Origin: JABCPE02 sp963521545
GTDB taxonomy: Bacteria > Bacteroidota > Bacteroidia > Flavobacteriales > Weeksellaceae
DNA length: 40,961 nucleotides
Assembly: GCA_963521545.1 (NCBI GenBank)
Contig: CAUQVP010000005.1
Coordinates: forward strand, 1-40,961
Direction of reading: 5' to 3'
Positions within the stretch are counted from its first letter, which is position 1, and the number at the start of each line of letters is the position of its first letter. The translations under genes were made by a program, and so were the position numbers. The notes beneath the pieces are model-generated. The model ran no database searches, had not been told where the DNA came from, and worked only from the letters and a program-made list of their open reading frames with translations. Below are positions 1-7,281 of the stretch, in pieces.

Positions 1-17
1 AAAAAATAAGGAATTAT

Positions 18-2060
18 ATGTCAAAGAGAAAAATGATTACCGCTGCCCTGCCTTATGCTAATGGACCTGTGCATATCGGGCATTTGGCGGGTGTATATAT
101 CCCTGCCGATGTTTATGCAAGATTTCAGAGAAACACAGGACAGGAAATTGCCTTTATCTGTGGTTCTGATGAGCACGGAATTCCCATCACCATTAGGGCA
201 AAAAAAGAAGGCATCACTCCGCAGGATGTGGTGGACAAATATCATGAAATCATCAAAAAATCTTTCGCGGATTTAGGGATTTCCTTTGATGAATATTCCA
301 GAACAACCTCTAAAAAACATTATGAAGTAAGCCAAGAATTCTTTCTAAACCTTTATAACAAAGGTAAATTCGAGGAAGAAATTTCTGAACAATTTTTTGA
401 TGAACAGGCAGGAGAATTCCTTGCCGACAGATATATCGTAGGTACATGCCCAAAATGCAGCAACGAAAATGCCTATGGCGACCAGTGCGAAAAATGCGGC
501 TCTACTCTTTCGCCTACGGAACTTATCAACCCAAAATCCATGCTCAGTGGTAACACGCCTATTTTAAAGGAAACCAAAAACTGGTATCTTCCTCTAAATG
601 AGTATGAAAACTTCCTGAACGAATGGATTATCAAAGGACATCAGGACGACTGGAAACCTAATGTATACGGACAAGTAAAATCTTGGCTCAATGACGGACT
701 AAAACCAAGAGCCATGACTCGTGACCTAAACTGGGGCGTTCCTGTTCCACTTCCAAACGCGGAGGGCAAGGTGCTTTATGTTTGGTTTGATGCGCCTATC
801 GGTTATATTTCTTTCACGCAGGAATGGGCAGAGAAAAACGGCAAAAATTGGAAAGATTTTTGGCAAAATGAAGAAACAGACCTTATTCATTTCATAGGAA
901 AAGATAATATTGTCTTCCACTGCATCATTTTCCCATCGATGATGAAAGCTCACGGAGACTACATCATGCCGAAAAATGTCCCTGCGTTTGAATTCCTTAA
1001 CCTTGAAAATGATAAAATTTCTACTTCGAGAAACTGGGCTGTATGGGCTCACGAATATGTAGAGGATTTCCCTGACCAACAAGATACACTGCGTTATGCA
1101 CTGCTTTCTTCAGCGCCAGAGACAAAGGATAATAATTTTACTTGGAAAGATTTTCAGACCAAAAACAACTCGGAATTGGTAGGGATTTTTGGGAATTTCA
1201 TCAATCGTGTGACGGTTCTTACCCAAAAATATTACAACGGAATTGTTCCTCAGCCTAATGAATTTGAGCAAGTAGATAAAGACCTTTACCACGAAATGCA
1301 GCAAATTCCAGATAAAATTGGTAATAACCTAGATGAATTCCGCTTCCGTGATGCCCTTACCGAGATGATGAATTTAGCAAGATTAGGAAATAAATACCTT
1401 GCAGATGAAGAACCTTGGAAAGTGATAAAGGACAATCCTGAACGCGTGAAAACACAGATGTTCTGCGCATTACAAGTCGCTGGAGCGCTGGCGTATTTGT
1501 GTGAGCCGTTCCTGCCTTTCACTTCCCAAAAAATGAAATCTGGACTAAATCTGGGAGACAAAAACTGGTATGAAGTCCTAAACACGCCGCCTATCCCGAC
1601 GGGGCACCAAATCAATGAAATGCCACTACTTTTCTCTAAAATAGAAGATGATGTGATAGAGGCTCAAATCAAAAAGTTGGAAAACACAAAAATAAACAAT
1701 CAAAAAACCAATCCTAACGCAAACCCTATGAAAGAACAAATTTCATTTGATGACTTTACAAAAATAGACCTTAGAACCGCTACGATTTTAGAAGCTGAAA
1801 AGGTAGAAAAAGCTGATAAATTACTAAAACTAAAAGTAGATACTGGTGTAGATGTTCGCACCGTAGTTTCGGGAATTGCAGAAAGTTTCAGCCCTGAGGA
1901 AATCATCGGGAAACAAGTAATGATTCTTCTAAACCTCGCTCCAAGAAAAATCCGAGGAATAGAATCCCAAGGAATGCTTCTGCTTACCACCAAACCAGAC
2001 GGCAAACTATCTTTCGTGACACCTGATGAAAAGGTAGAAAACGGAATAGAGATTGGCTAA
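18..2060 (+). CDS. metG: Methionyl-tRNA synthetase
   Basis: Charges tRNA-Met with methionine in the cytosol. The 680-residue protein has the class I HIGH motif (H19-H22), a zinc knuckle with Cys pairs at 144/147 and 157/160, and a KMSKS-type loop reading KISTS at 333-337. The last ~105 residues form a Trbp111-like tRNA-binding domain, as in the long bacterial MetRS form. Length and domain order are normal and nothing is missing. The ATG at 18 follows a purine-rich stretch (AAGGAAT). This is a host housekeeping gene, with no sign of transfer. Confidence 0.97.
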   Translation: MSKRKMITAALPYANGPVHIGHLAGVYIPADVYARFQRNTGQEIAFICGSDEHGIPITIRAKKEGITPQDVVDKYHEIIKKSFADLGISFDEYSRTTSKKHYEVSQEFFLNLYNKGKFEEEISEQFFDEQAGEFLADRYIVGTCPKCSNENAYGDQCEKCGSTLSPTELINPKSMLSGNTPILKETKNWYLPLNEYENFLNEWIIKGHQDDWKPNVYGQVKSWLNDGLKPRAMTRDLNWGVPVPLPNAEGKVLYVWFDAPIGYISFTQEWAEKNGKNWKDFWQNEETDLIHFIGKDNIVFHCIIFPSMMKAHGDYIMPKNVPAFEFLNLENDKISTSRNWAVWAHEYVEDFPDQQDTLRYALLSSAPETKDNNFTWKDFQTKNNSELVGIFGNFINRVTVLTQKYYNGIVPQPNEFEQVDKDLYHEMQQIPDKIGNNLDEFRFRDALTEMMNLARLGNKYLADEEPWKVIKDNPERVKTQMFCALQVAGALAYLCEPFLPFTSQKMKSGLNLGDKNWYEVLNTPPIPTGHQINEMPLLFSKIEDDVIEAQIKKLENTKINNQKTNPNANPMKEQISFDDFTKIDLRTATILEAEKVEKADKLLKLKVDTGVDVRTVVSGIAESFSPEEIIGKQVMILLNLAPRKIRGIESQGMLLLTTKPDGKLSFVTPDEKVENGIEIG

Positions 2061-2104
2061 TTTTAGGCATAAATATTTTGAAAATCTTATCATAAATCAA
2101 TTTT

Positions 2105-2130
2105 TTGAATAGTTATTAACCATATCTTTG
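2105..2130 (+). promoter_or_regulatory. Promoter of the YceI gene
   Basis: A Bacteroidota -7 element TATCTTTG lies at 2123-2130, with a TTG at 2105-2107. The spacer is about 15 nt, somewhat short. It sits about 20 nt before the start at 2150. Confidence 0.55.
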
Positions 2131-2149
2131 CATAATAAAATTAACGAAT

Positions 2150-2740
2150 ATGAAAAAGATAGCATCATTATTATTTATGGGTCTAATGGCTGTAAATTCA
2201 TTTGCCCAAAATACTTTAAAATCAGACCCTGCGCACAGTAGAATTCAGTTTTCGGTAACGCACTTGGGAATTAGCGAAATTACAGGGAATTTTGAGAAAG
2301 CAACTCTAAATATGAATGTTGATGAAAAGAATTTCACAAACTCTAAAATCAGTTTCGTAGTGGATGTGAATTCTATCAACACGCACATAGAGGCAAGGGA
2401 CAACCACCTTAGAAATGAAGATTTCTTCGATGTGAAAAAATTCCCAGAAATGGTTTTCCAAAGCACCAGCATCAAACCCACGAAAATCAATAGCAGTATG
2501 AAAATTCTGCTCTATGAAGTAAAAGGAAATCTTACGCTTCATGGTGTAACTAAGCCTGTTACCGTAAATATGCTGTACAAAGGAATGGTGGTAAATCCTA
2601 TGAGTAAGAAAAAAACTTACGGATACCAAGTTGTAGGAGTTATCAAGCGTTCTGATTTCGGTGTCGGTGGAGGATATCCAGAAGCGATGATCAGCGACAA
2701 AGTCCAAATAAAAGGAGACTTTGAAATGATAGCAGAATAA
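2150..2740 (+). CDS. YceI-family periplasmic lipid-binding protein
   Basis: A 196-residue exported protein. Residues 1-19 are a signal peptide ending in SFA before QN. The rest matches the YceI beta-barrel, which binds isoprenoid-type lipids; the mature start (DPAHSRIQFSVTHLGI) and the central LTLHGVTKPV are typical of the family. The physiological substrate cannot be read from sequence. It is monocistronic, with its own promoter upstream and a terminator just downstream. Confidence 0.9.
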   Translation: MKKIASLLFMGLMAVNSFAQNTLKSDPAHSRIQFSVTHLGISEITGNFEKATLNMNVDEKNFTNSKISFVVDVNSINTHIEARDNHLRNEDFFDVKKFPEMVFQSTSIKPTKINSSMKILLYEVKGNLTLHGVTKPVTVNMLYKGMVVNPMSKKKTYGYQVVGVIKRSDFGVGGGYPEAMISDKVQIKGDFEMIAE

Positions 2741-2775
2741 AAGTTTAGTTTTTTCATTTATAAATTTAAAATTGC

Positions 2776-2807
2776 AAATTGCCTTCAATAATAGAAGGCA
2801 ATTTTTA
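2776..2807 (+). terminator. Intrinsic terminator after the YceI gene
   Basis: Stem AAATTGCCTTC (2776-2786) pairs with GAAGGCAATTT (2794-2804) around a 7-nt loop and runs into a T tract. Confidence 0.85.
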
Positions 2808-2856
2808 TTTCAAAACCCTGAAAGAATTACATTTTTTTCGTTTCAATTTATTTATA

Positions 2857-2864
2857 TATTTTTG
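2857..2864 (+). promoter_or_regulatory. -7 element of the MFS transporter promoter
   Basis: TATTTTTG matches TAnnTTTG and lies 17 nt before the ATG at 2882. No clear -33 TTTG is seen upstream. Confidence 0.5.
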
Positions 2865-2881
2865 TACCCTAATTATTTTAT

Positions 2882-4102
2882 ATGGAGAATAAAAATCGTT
2901 GGTTCATAGCTATTGCAGCTATTCTTACCCATTTATTTTTAGGAACGGTCTATGCATGGAGTTTCTTTCAGAAGCCTGTCAGCGAGGCGTATGGCTGGAC
3001 ACAGGGAGAAACGGCATGGGCATTCAGTATTTCTAACCTGATGATGGGAGTAACATCGGCATGGTGTGGAGCAAAACTTCATCAGTTCAAACTAAAAAAC
3101 CTCGCTACTATGGGAGCTGTGCTCTATGGGCTGGGATATATCGTTTCTTATTTTGCTCTAAAATTAGAGATTTTACCTTTACTATACATCGGTTTCGGTT
3201 TTATCGGCGGGATAGGTTTAGGAATGGCATATGTAACACCCGTGGTGGCCGTATCGAGCTGGTTTCCAGACAAACAAGGTCTCGCTACTGGGCTGGTGGT
3301 CACAGGGTTTGGGCTGGGCGCTTTAATCATGTCTAAAATATTAGCACCGTTTTTCTTGAATTTATTTGAGGAAAATCTGGCCATTACTTTCCTTGCAATT
3401 GGCTGTATGCTGCTCATTGTTTTACCGATATTTACTTATCAATTAAGCATAAAAAACACCACTTCCCAAAACACAGCAGAAATCTCATTTTCAGCAATTT
3501 ATAAAACTATTATCCAGCGTGAATACATTGCATCTTGGTTGTTTTTCATGTTCAGTGTGATTGCTGGGATGATTTTCATCGCGTTCCAGTCGCCTTTATT
3601 ACAAGATTACCTCAGAGCTGAGGGAATGACAGATGCCACAGAGCTGGAGCAGCACGGCGCTACGCTGATAGGGATAAGTTCTCTGTGCAATGGTTTTGGA
3701 AGATTTATGTGGGGAGGCATTTCTGATAAAGTGGGAAGAATCCAGACTTTTAGAATGATTTTTTTGATAGAAATCTGCATTTTTATTGCTCTCATTTTTA
3801 CTCAAAATCCTATCGTATTTTTCTTGGGCGTTTGCTTGGTTTTATTGTGCTATGGCGGAAGCCTTGGGGTAATGCCTTCTTTGGTAAAGGAACAATACAA
3901 CCCTAATCTGATGGCCTCTCTCTACGGAATTATGATGGTGGGCTGGGGAATAGGCGGACTTATCGGCCCGCAGATTACGGCTTATATGAAAGATTATTTC
4001 CAAGAGCAGGCAGGAGTTTATTCCTATATTATTGGGCTGGTTCTGCTATGTTTAGGATTTTTACTCACATTATTCGTGAAGAAGAAACCCAAAAATATTT
4101 AA
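2882..4102 (+). CDS. OFA-family MFS transporter
   Basis: A 406-residue polytopic inner-membrane protein of the major facilitator superfamily with about 12 hydrophobic helices. The N-terminal GTVYAWSFFQKPVSEAYGW and the LVVTGFGLGALI segment match the oxalate/formate antiporter (OFA) family, which moves small monocarboxylates such as formate, oxalate or lactate. The substrate cannot be told from sequence. It is monocistronic between its own promoter and a strong terminator, of normal length, and a host gene. Confidence 0.88.
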   Translation: MENKNRWFIAIAAILTHLFLGTVYAWSFFQKPVSEAYGWTQGETAWAFSISNLMMGVTSAWCGAKLHQFKLKNLATMGAVLYGLGYIVSYFALKLEILPLLYIGFGFIGGIGLGMAYVTPVVAVSSWFPDKQGLATGLVVTGFGLGALIMSKILAPFFLNLFEENLAITFLAIGCMLLIVLPIFTYQLSIKNTTSQNTAEISFSAIYKTIIQREYIASWLFFMFSVIAGMIFIAFQSPLLQDYLRAEGMTDATELEQHGATLIGISSLCNGFGRFMWGGISDKVGRIQTFRMIFLIEICIFIALIFTQNPIVFFLGVCLVLLCYGGSLGVMPSLVKEQYNPNLMASLYGIMMVGWGIGGLIGPQITAYMKDYFQEQAGVYSYIIGLVLLCLGFLLTLFVKKKPKNI

Positions 4103-4103
4103 T

Positions 4104-4132
4104 AAAAAGCACTCCTTTTTGGAGTGCTTTTT
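4104..4132. terminator. Bidirectional intrinsic terminator between convergent genes
   Basis: A 12-bp perfect stem, AAAAAGCACTCC / GGAGTGCTTTTT, with a TTTTT loop. The A and T flanks allow it to act on both strands, for the transporter (plus) and the DUF4920 gene (minus). Confidence 0.9.
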
Positions 4133-4152
4133 CTGTTTAACTTAAAAAATTA

Positions 4153-4635
4153 TCAATCTATGACTTTGATTCCGTTTGCTAAAACTCGTATTTCTACTTT
4201 TGGTTTTGTGATTTTTGCTATTTCTTCTTTTGATTTTCCTGCATCCTCAGCATAATGACGAAGTTCTTTCACAGAAGTTGCTTGTTTAGTTACTTTCGCA
4301 TCCAGCAGGATAGTTTTACCAGCGATATTCTGCGGAAGGAAAAAAGCGTAATCTTTCATCTTCACGAAAACCTCTACATTCTGAGTGTTTTCTAATGTAA
4401 CCCAGCATCCTTTTTTAGGACAAACTGCCGTTACTCTTCCCTTGATGGTTACTCTGTCTATCTCGTTTTTCTTCTTTAGAGACTTTATCACTTGGTCTAT
4501 AGACTGCACATTATAAGCAATATTTTCAGGAACGCCCGTGCCGTACTCCACTCCTTTCTGAGCTTCAGGGATATTACTCTGAGCATGAAGAAGGCTCATT
4601 CCAAAAATTCCCATCAAGAAAATTAGCTTTTTCAT
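4153..4635 (-). CDS. DUF4920 secreted protein
   Basis: A 160-residue exported protein with a signal peptide (about residues 1-18, ending LLHA). The mature part contains AVCPKKGCWVTL and an OB-like beta-rich core, the DUF4920 pattern common in Flavobacteriia. No reaction is known; the two cysteines could be a metal site or a disulfide. It starts 4 nt after the stop of the upstream thioredoxin gene, so the two form an operon and may share an envelope redox or metal role. That role is inference. Confidence 0.85.
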   Translation of the reverse strand: MKKLIFLMGIFGMSLLHAQSNIPEAQKGVEYGTGVPENIAYNVQSIDQVIKSLKKKNEIDRVTIKGRVTAVCPKKGCWVTLENTQNVEVFVKMKDYAFFLPQNIAGKTILLDAKVTKQATSVKELRHYAEDAGKSKEEIAKITKPKVEIRVLANGIKVID

Positions 4636-4639
4636 AAGA

Positions 4640-5185
4640 TTAACCTTTAATTTTATGTTTAAATTTCTCTCTGTAAGACTGCCACTCTTGCTGTGTTTTT
4701 ATTTTTTTAAATTCATTTGTCGCAAAAAGAGCCAAATACGCTTCCATATCTCTTGGATTGAAATAACCGACAAGCCCTGTCAAAAGCTTTTGGTCTTCAT
4801 CAAGGAAAACCGTGGTAGGATATCCTTTCACACCGAAATAAGTTACAAACTGATGCTGAGGCCCACCTCCATAAGTTGGTTTTCTTTTTGGGTTAAAGTC
4901 TGGATTGTTGAATTTTTTTCCTTGGAAAGTTACATCTTCATTTCCTTCGGAATTGAACTTCACTGCGTAGTAATTATCATTGATGTATTCTGTAATCACA
5001 GGATTGGAAAAAGTATTTTTATCCATCATTTTGCACATGGAACACCAGTCTGTGTAGAACTTAATCATTATCTTTTTTGGCGCTTTTTTCTGTGCTTCCA
5101 GCGCCTGATCCATACTCATCCAGTTTACCTGTGCCATCATAAACATTGATGAAAACACAGAAAATACAATTGCTATTTTTTTCAT
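4640..5185 (-). CDS. Secreted thioredoxin-family protein
   Basis: A thioredoxin-fold protein acting outside the cytoplasm. The best start is the ATG at 5183-5185, which gives a signal peptide (MKKIAIVFSVFSSMFMMA). An in-frame upstream ATG at 5212 would spoil that signal. The active site is WCSMC (C48, C51) after IKFYTDW, with a cis-Pro region (KGYPTTVFLD) later; this is the thioredoxin/DsbD-gamma-like pattern. It is the first gene of an operon with DUF4920. The prophage is inserted about 70 bp upstream of this start, so its native upstream region has been displaced. Confidence 0.88.
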   Translation of the reverse strand: MKKIAIVFSVFSSMFMMAQVNWMSMDQALEAQKKAPKKIMIKFYTDWCSMCKMMDKNTFSNPVITEYINDNYYAVKFNSEGNEDVTFQGKKFNNPDFNPKRKPTYGGGPQHQFVTYFGVKGYPTTVFLDEDQKLLTGLVGYFNPRDMEAYLALFATNEFKKIKTQQEWQSYREKFKHKIKG

Positions 5186-5231
5186 TAGAATACTAAAATT
5201 TATAAACGACAAATATAAAAACTTTTTTCTT

Positions 5232-5249
5232 TGAAAAAATAAAAGACCG
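5232..5249 (-). terminator. Left (3') half of a host terminator split by the prophage
   Basis: ATAAAAGACCG (5239-5249) is the exact reverse complement of 39601-39611. Read on the minus strand this is the 3' stem arm followed by TTTTTTCAA, the T tract of an intrinsic terminator for the peptide transporter gene. Confidence 0.75.
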
Positions 5250-5254
5250 AAATT
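5250..5254. repeat. Left target-site duplication (AAATT)
   Basis: AAATT also occurs at 39593-39597 in direct orientation just outside the right transposase sites. Removing one copy and the phage restores a terminator with an 8-nt loop. A competing shared hexamer ATTATA (5252-5257 and 39587-39592) would shift the ends by up to 5 nt. Confidence 0.6.
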
Positions 5255-5261
5255 ATATATA

Positions 5262-5281
5262 ACAAAACATAATGTCTAAAA
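5262..5281 (+). repeat. Transposase binding site L1 (predicted)
   Basis: ACAAAACATAATGTCTAAAA matches the reverse complement of R1 (39565-39584) at 18 of 20 positions. It is 7 nt from the inferred left terminus. Confidence 0.75.
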
Positions 5282-5304
5282 TAAAGGGATATAAAAAGGC
5301 TGGA

Positions 5305-5326
5305 AAAAGCCGATAAATAAAGGGAT
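5305..5326 (+). repeat. Direct repeat, copy 1
   Basis: AAAAGCCGATAAATAAAGGG with AT following; nearly identical to copy 2 at 5467-5487, which has one C/T change and one fewer G. Its function is unknown. It may bind the transposase or repressor. Confidence 0.55.
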
Positions 5327-5354
5327 TTGGGAGAAAAAAGGCAAGAAAAAAAGA

Positions 5355-5374
5355 TGAAAACCAAATGTCCAGTA
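5355..5374 (+). repeat. Transposase binding site L2 (predicted)
   Basis: TGAAAACCAAATGTCCAGTA shares the AAATGTCC core of R2 and most of the AAAAC flank. It lies 93 nt inside L1, in the same orientation. Confidence 0.6.
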
Positions 5375-5466
5375 TGTATAATTTTGTATAGTGTAGGTAT
5401 AATAAAAAAAGCCAAAAAGCCCTGGTCAAATATAGCCAAGTATAATAACCAGCCCATTTTATAGAT

Positions 5467-5487
5467 AAAAGCCGACAAATAAAGGAT
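5467..5487 (+). repeat. Direct repeat, copy 2
   Basis: AAAAGCCGACAAATAAAGGA with T following; second copy of the repeat at 5305. Confidence 0.55.
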
Positions 5488-5525
5488 GAAACAAACAGAA
5501 ATATCCCCTAAAAACATAAAAAACA

Positions 5526-5545
5526 GCCCCTACTACCATAGGGGC
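5526..5545 (-). terminator. Probable terminator of the leftward repressor transcript
   Basis: A perfect 7-bp stem, GCCCCTA / TAGGGGC, with a 6-nt loop. On the minus strand it is followed by TGTTTTTTATG, so it would stop transcription coming left from the repressor. Confidence 0.6.
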
Positions 5546-5572
5546 ATTGTTATGCTCTAAAATAACCAATAC

Positions 5573-5593
5573 AGCCCTAAAAATAGGGCTTTT
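5573..5593 (+). terminator. Hairpin with T tract
   Basis: AGCCCTA / TAGGGCT around an AAAA loop, followed by TTTC on the plus strand. It could block host transcription entering from the left end. Confidence 0.5.
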
Positions 5594-5681
5594 CTTGTTA
5601 AATGTCATAAGTGATAAACACCCCTGCTCTGCACCCCTATATAACAGGCTGTAAAAACTACAAAAAACGCACTTTTTAGGA

Positions 5682-5716
5682 GTTGGGTATTCGGTTGGGT
5701 ATTCAGTTGGGTATTC
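5682..5716 (+). repeat. Three tandem 12-bp repeats
   Basis: GTTGGGTATTC occurs at 5682, 5694 and 5706 with one base between copies. A related inverted copy (AACTCAATACCC) lies near 5790. This is roughly one helical turn per repeat and suggests a protein-binding array, such as an internal enhancer or operator. Confidence 0.65.
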
Positions 5717-5916
5717 AAAAACTGATTTTATCTGTTAAATTGGGATATATTTAAGCGCAAACCAAACGGCTATTTTGTTCGTTTTTGTAAAACTCAATAC
5801 CCTATAACAACATTTACAAAAACACCACAAAAGAAACTAAAATACTGATAAACAATATATTAAAGGGATTTATAAAGGCTTTCGTTACAGAAAAACGCAC
5901 ACACACAACCTCTGTT

Positions 5917-5928
5917 CTGGACATTTGG
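5917..5928 (-). repeat. Possible third left-end transposase site (inverted)
   Basis: The reverse complement CCAAATGTCCAG is identical to 12 nt of L2 (5361-5372). It abuts the repressor stop codon at 5931. Confidence 0.45.
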
Positions 5929-5930
5929 AT

Positions 5931-6587
5931 CTATTCCAGCCTGATTACACCGACTACAATAGCCAAACCTTCTATTTCCTCCTCTGGAACATTGAAAGGG
6001 TCATAACTTTCATTATCGGAAACCATTAAAAGACTGTTAGGGGCATCACTTGGTTTTATTCTTTTAATAATAATCCCTTGTTCTCTTGTAGCTATGACAT
6101 GGGTTTTATTCCATTGTATAAAGTTTCTTTCTTTTATGATACGACAGGCCACCACATCCCCACTGTTATATTTGGGATACATGGAGGAACCCTCTACCTC
6201 TATCATGAAATCTACTTGCTTATGCTTAAATTTTGGAATCACATAGTAATCTTTAACATCTCTCTCTTCAAAAGAAAACACATTATTACCATATCCTCCT
6301 ATAGCAGTAGCATTTACGAGAGGAATACCCTTTACTGATTCCTCTTTGCTGGTTTCAGTATTAGTATTCCCACCCTTTAACATTTCGCCTTTACCAGAGA
6401 ATAACCATTCTAAATTTAAATCTGGATATTTAGATAAAATTTTATCTATTTTATCAGACCCAAGTGCTGATTTTTTTTGAACTCCTTTAAAGTTAGCATA
6501 AGACATTCCTAAATCTTCAAAAAAAGTTTCTTTTTTTTCTCCTTGATTTTCAATAAAATACAATACTCTCTCCTTGATGTTAGTCAT
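5931..6587 (-). CDS. Phage repressor, HTH plus S24 peptidase domain
   Basis: A 218-residue lysogeny repressor. Residues 1-65 are a helix-turn-helix domain; 88-218 are a LexA/CI-type S24 domain with catalytic Ser135 in EGSSMYPKY and Lys175 in GIIIKRI. The usual Ala-Gly cleavage pair is not obvious before the catalytic domain (TAIGGYG at 94-100), so RecA-linked self-cleavage is possible but unproven. It is divergent from the early operon, as Mu c is. A 14-bp palindrome lies in the shared promoter and an identical copy lies inside this gene (6433-6446), suggesting autoregulation. Confidence 0.88.
   Translation of the reverse strand: MTNIKERVLYFIENQGEKKETFFEDLGMSYANFKGVQKKSALGSDKIDKILSKYPDLNLEWLFSGKGEMLKGGNTNTETSKEESVKGIPLVNATAIGGYGNNVFSFEERDVKDYYVIPKFKHKQVDFMIEVEGSSMYPKYNSGDVVACRIIKERNFIQWNKTHVIATREQGIIIKRIKPSDAPNSLLMVSDNESYDPFNVPEEEIEGLAIVVGVIRLE
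6433..6446. promoter_or_regulatory. Second operator copy, inside the repressor gene
   Basis: GATAAAATTTTATC, a perfect 14-bp palindrome identical to the promoter operator at 6612-6625. A further half site TTTTATC follows at 6449-6455. Confidence 0.6.
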
Positions 6588-6602
6588 TTTTTTATCTTTT
6601 TA

Positions 6603-6635
6603 TTTGTTTTGGATAAAATTTTATCTATATCTTTG
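6603..6635 (+). promoter_or_regulatory. Early lytic promoter
   Basis: The -7 element TATCTTTG is at 6628-6635. Candidate -33 TTTG elements lie at 6603-6606 and 6608-6611. The operator palindrome occupies the spacer, so bound repressor would exclude RNA polymerase. Confidence 0.7.
6612..6625. promoter_or_regulatory. Operator in the early promoter
   Basis: Perfect palindrome GATAAAATTTTATC between the -33 and -7 elements; the same 14 bp recur at 6433-6446. Confidence 0.7.
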
Positions 6636-6661
6636 TGCCAACAAAAGGAACAATAAAGACA

Positions 6662-6877
6662 ATGAACAAAAGTAAGCAAAAAAGAGAAAAATACCACCCA
6701 TTAGCAGTAAATAAAATTGCAGAGATGTATGGGTTCTCTGCCAGATATGTTCGCCAGATCCTAAAAGGCGACCGCAAGGGGCTGATGGCAGACAATGTAC
6801 TAAGAGACTACAAGGAGCTATGCAAGAAAATAGACCAGGCTACAGAGAACGCAATGAAAACAATTATAAACCAATAG
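6662..6877 (+). CDS. Small HTH protein, Ner-like position
   Basis: A 71-residue basic protein, first gene of the early operon. Residues 15-45 (NKIAEMYGFSARYVRQILKG) look like a helix-turn-helix. By position and size it corresponds to Mu Ner, which turns down early and repressor transcription; homology is not claimed. The start is the ATG at 6662. A GTG at 6635 in the same frame overlaps the -7 element and is unlikely. Confidence 0.7.
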   Translation: MNKSKQKREKYHPLAVNKIAEMYGFSARYVRQILKGDRKGLMADNVLRDYKELCKKIDQATENAMKTIINQ

Positions 6878-6879
6878 AT

Positions 6880-7050
6880 ATGAAACAGATGTTAAGAAAA
6901 GTAGAATACACTTACTACACACTAGGCAGCAACAAAGAAGAAATCAGAACACACTACTATTTTTTAGGAATAAAAGTATGGACTAGTAAAAGGATCAGCT
7001 ATCTGCCAGAGCGAAACATGGAGGCTGAGTTTCCATTAGGAGAATGCTAA
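6880..7050 (+). CDS. Hypothetical early protein
   Basis: A 56-residue protein starting at the ATG at 6880, two nt after the previous stop. It is rich in Tyr, Arg and Glu (VEYTYYTLGS, HYYFLGIKVW) and looks like a small beta protein. No family recognised. The longer frame from 6820 overlaps the HTH gene and is less likely. Confidence 0.5.
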   Translation: MKQMLRKVEYTYYTLGSNKEEIRTHYYFLGIKVWTSKRISYLPERNMEAEFPLGEC

Positions 7051-7066
7051 ATTAAAATTATACTCC

Positions 7067-7111
7067 GCCCTGTTGCAAGTAATCTACCAAAGAAATAAAC
7101 AAATACAGGGC
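7067..7111 (+). other. Long-loop hairpin 1 of 3
   Basis: Stem GCCCTGT / ACAGGGC with a 31-nt loop, followed by TTTT. The loop holds GTTGC near its 5' side and GAAATAAACAA before the 3' arm, both shared with hairpin 3 although the stem sequences differ. Confidence 0.55.
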
Positions 7112-7121
7112 TTTTACAGAC

Positions 7122-7179
7122 AAGTGCTGTTTGAATTTGACACAATTAAATGTTAGAAATCTGGTAACAGACAGCACTT
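7122..7179 (+). other. Long-loop hairpin 2 of 3
   Basis: Stem AAGTGCTGT / ACAGCACTT (9 bp) with a 40-nt loop, followed by TTAAAAATAAC. The loop shares only AGAAAT with its neighbours. Confidence 0.5.
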
Positions 7180-7191
7180 TTAAAAATAACC

Positions 7192-7242
7192 ACCGCTCAG
7201 TTGCCCGAAAACTGGAAATAAACAATAGCAATGCTGGGCGGT
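7192..7242 (+). other. Long-loop hairpin 3 of 3
   Basis: Stem ACCGCTCAG / CTGGGCGGT (one G-U pair) with a 33-nt loop, followed by TTTTAAAAATAA. The loop has GTTGCCCGAAAAC and GAAATAAACAA. The three hairpins fill the whole gap between 7050 and 7282. Confidence 0.55.
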
Positions 7243-7281
7243 TTTAAAAATAAATTAAAACAACTTTAAATATTATTTAAA

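Larger units (their letters stand above)
5255..5930. other. Non-coding left end of the prophage
   Basis: About 675 nt with no credible gene. It holds two transposase sites (L1, L2) and a third inverted site at its inner edge, a 21-22 nt direct repeat pair, two hairpins, and three tandem 12-bp repeats. This matches Mu, where end sites and an internal enhancer/operator region precede the repressor. Confidence 0.7.

Noticed and set aside
5200..5517. A 105-codon minus-strand frame at the left junction
   Set aside because: It crosses the inferred phage/host boundary, is low-complexity (Phe, Leu, Ile, Tyr), and overlaps the transposase sites.
7067..7242. CRISPR-like array
   Set aside because: Three units with different stems and irregular lengths, no exact repeats or spacers, and no cas genes.
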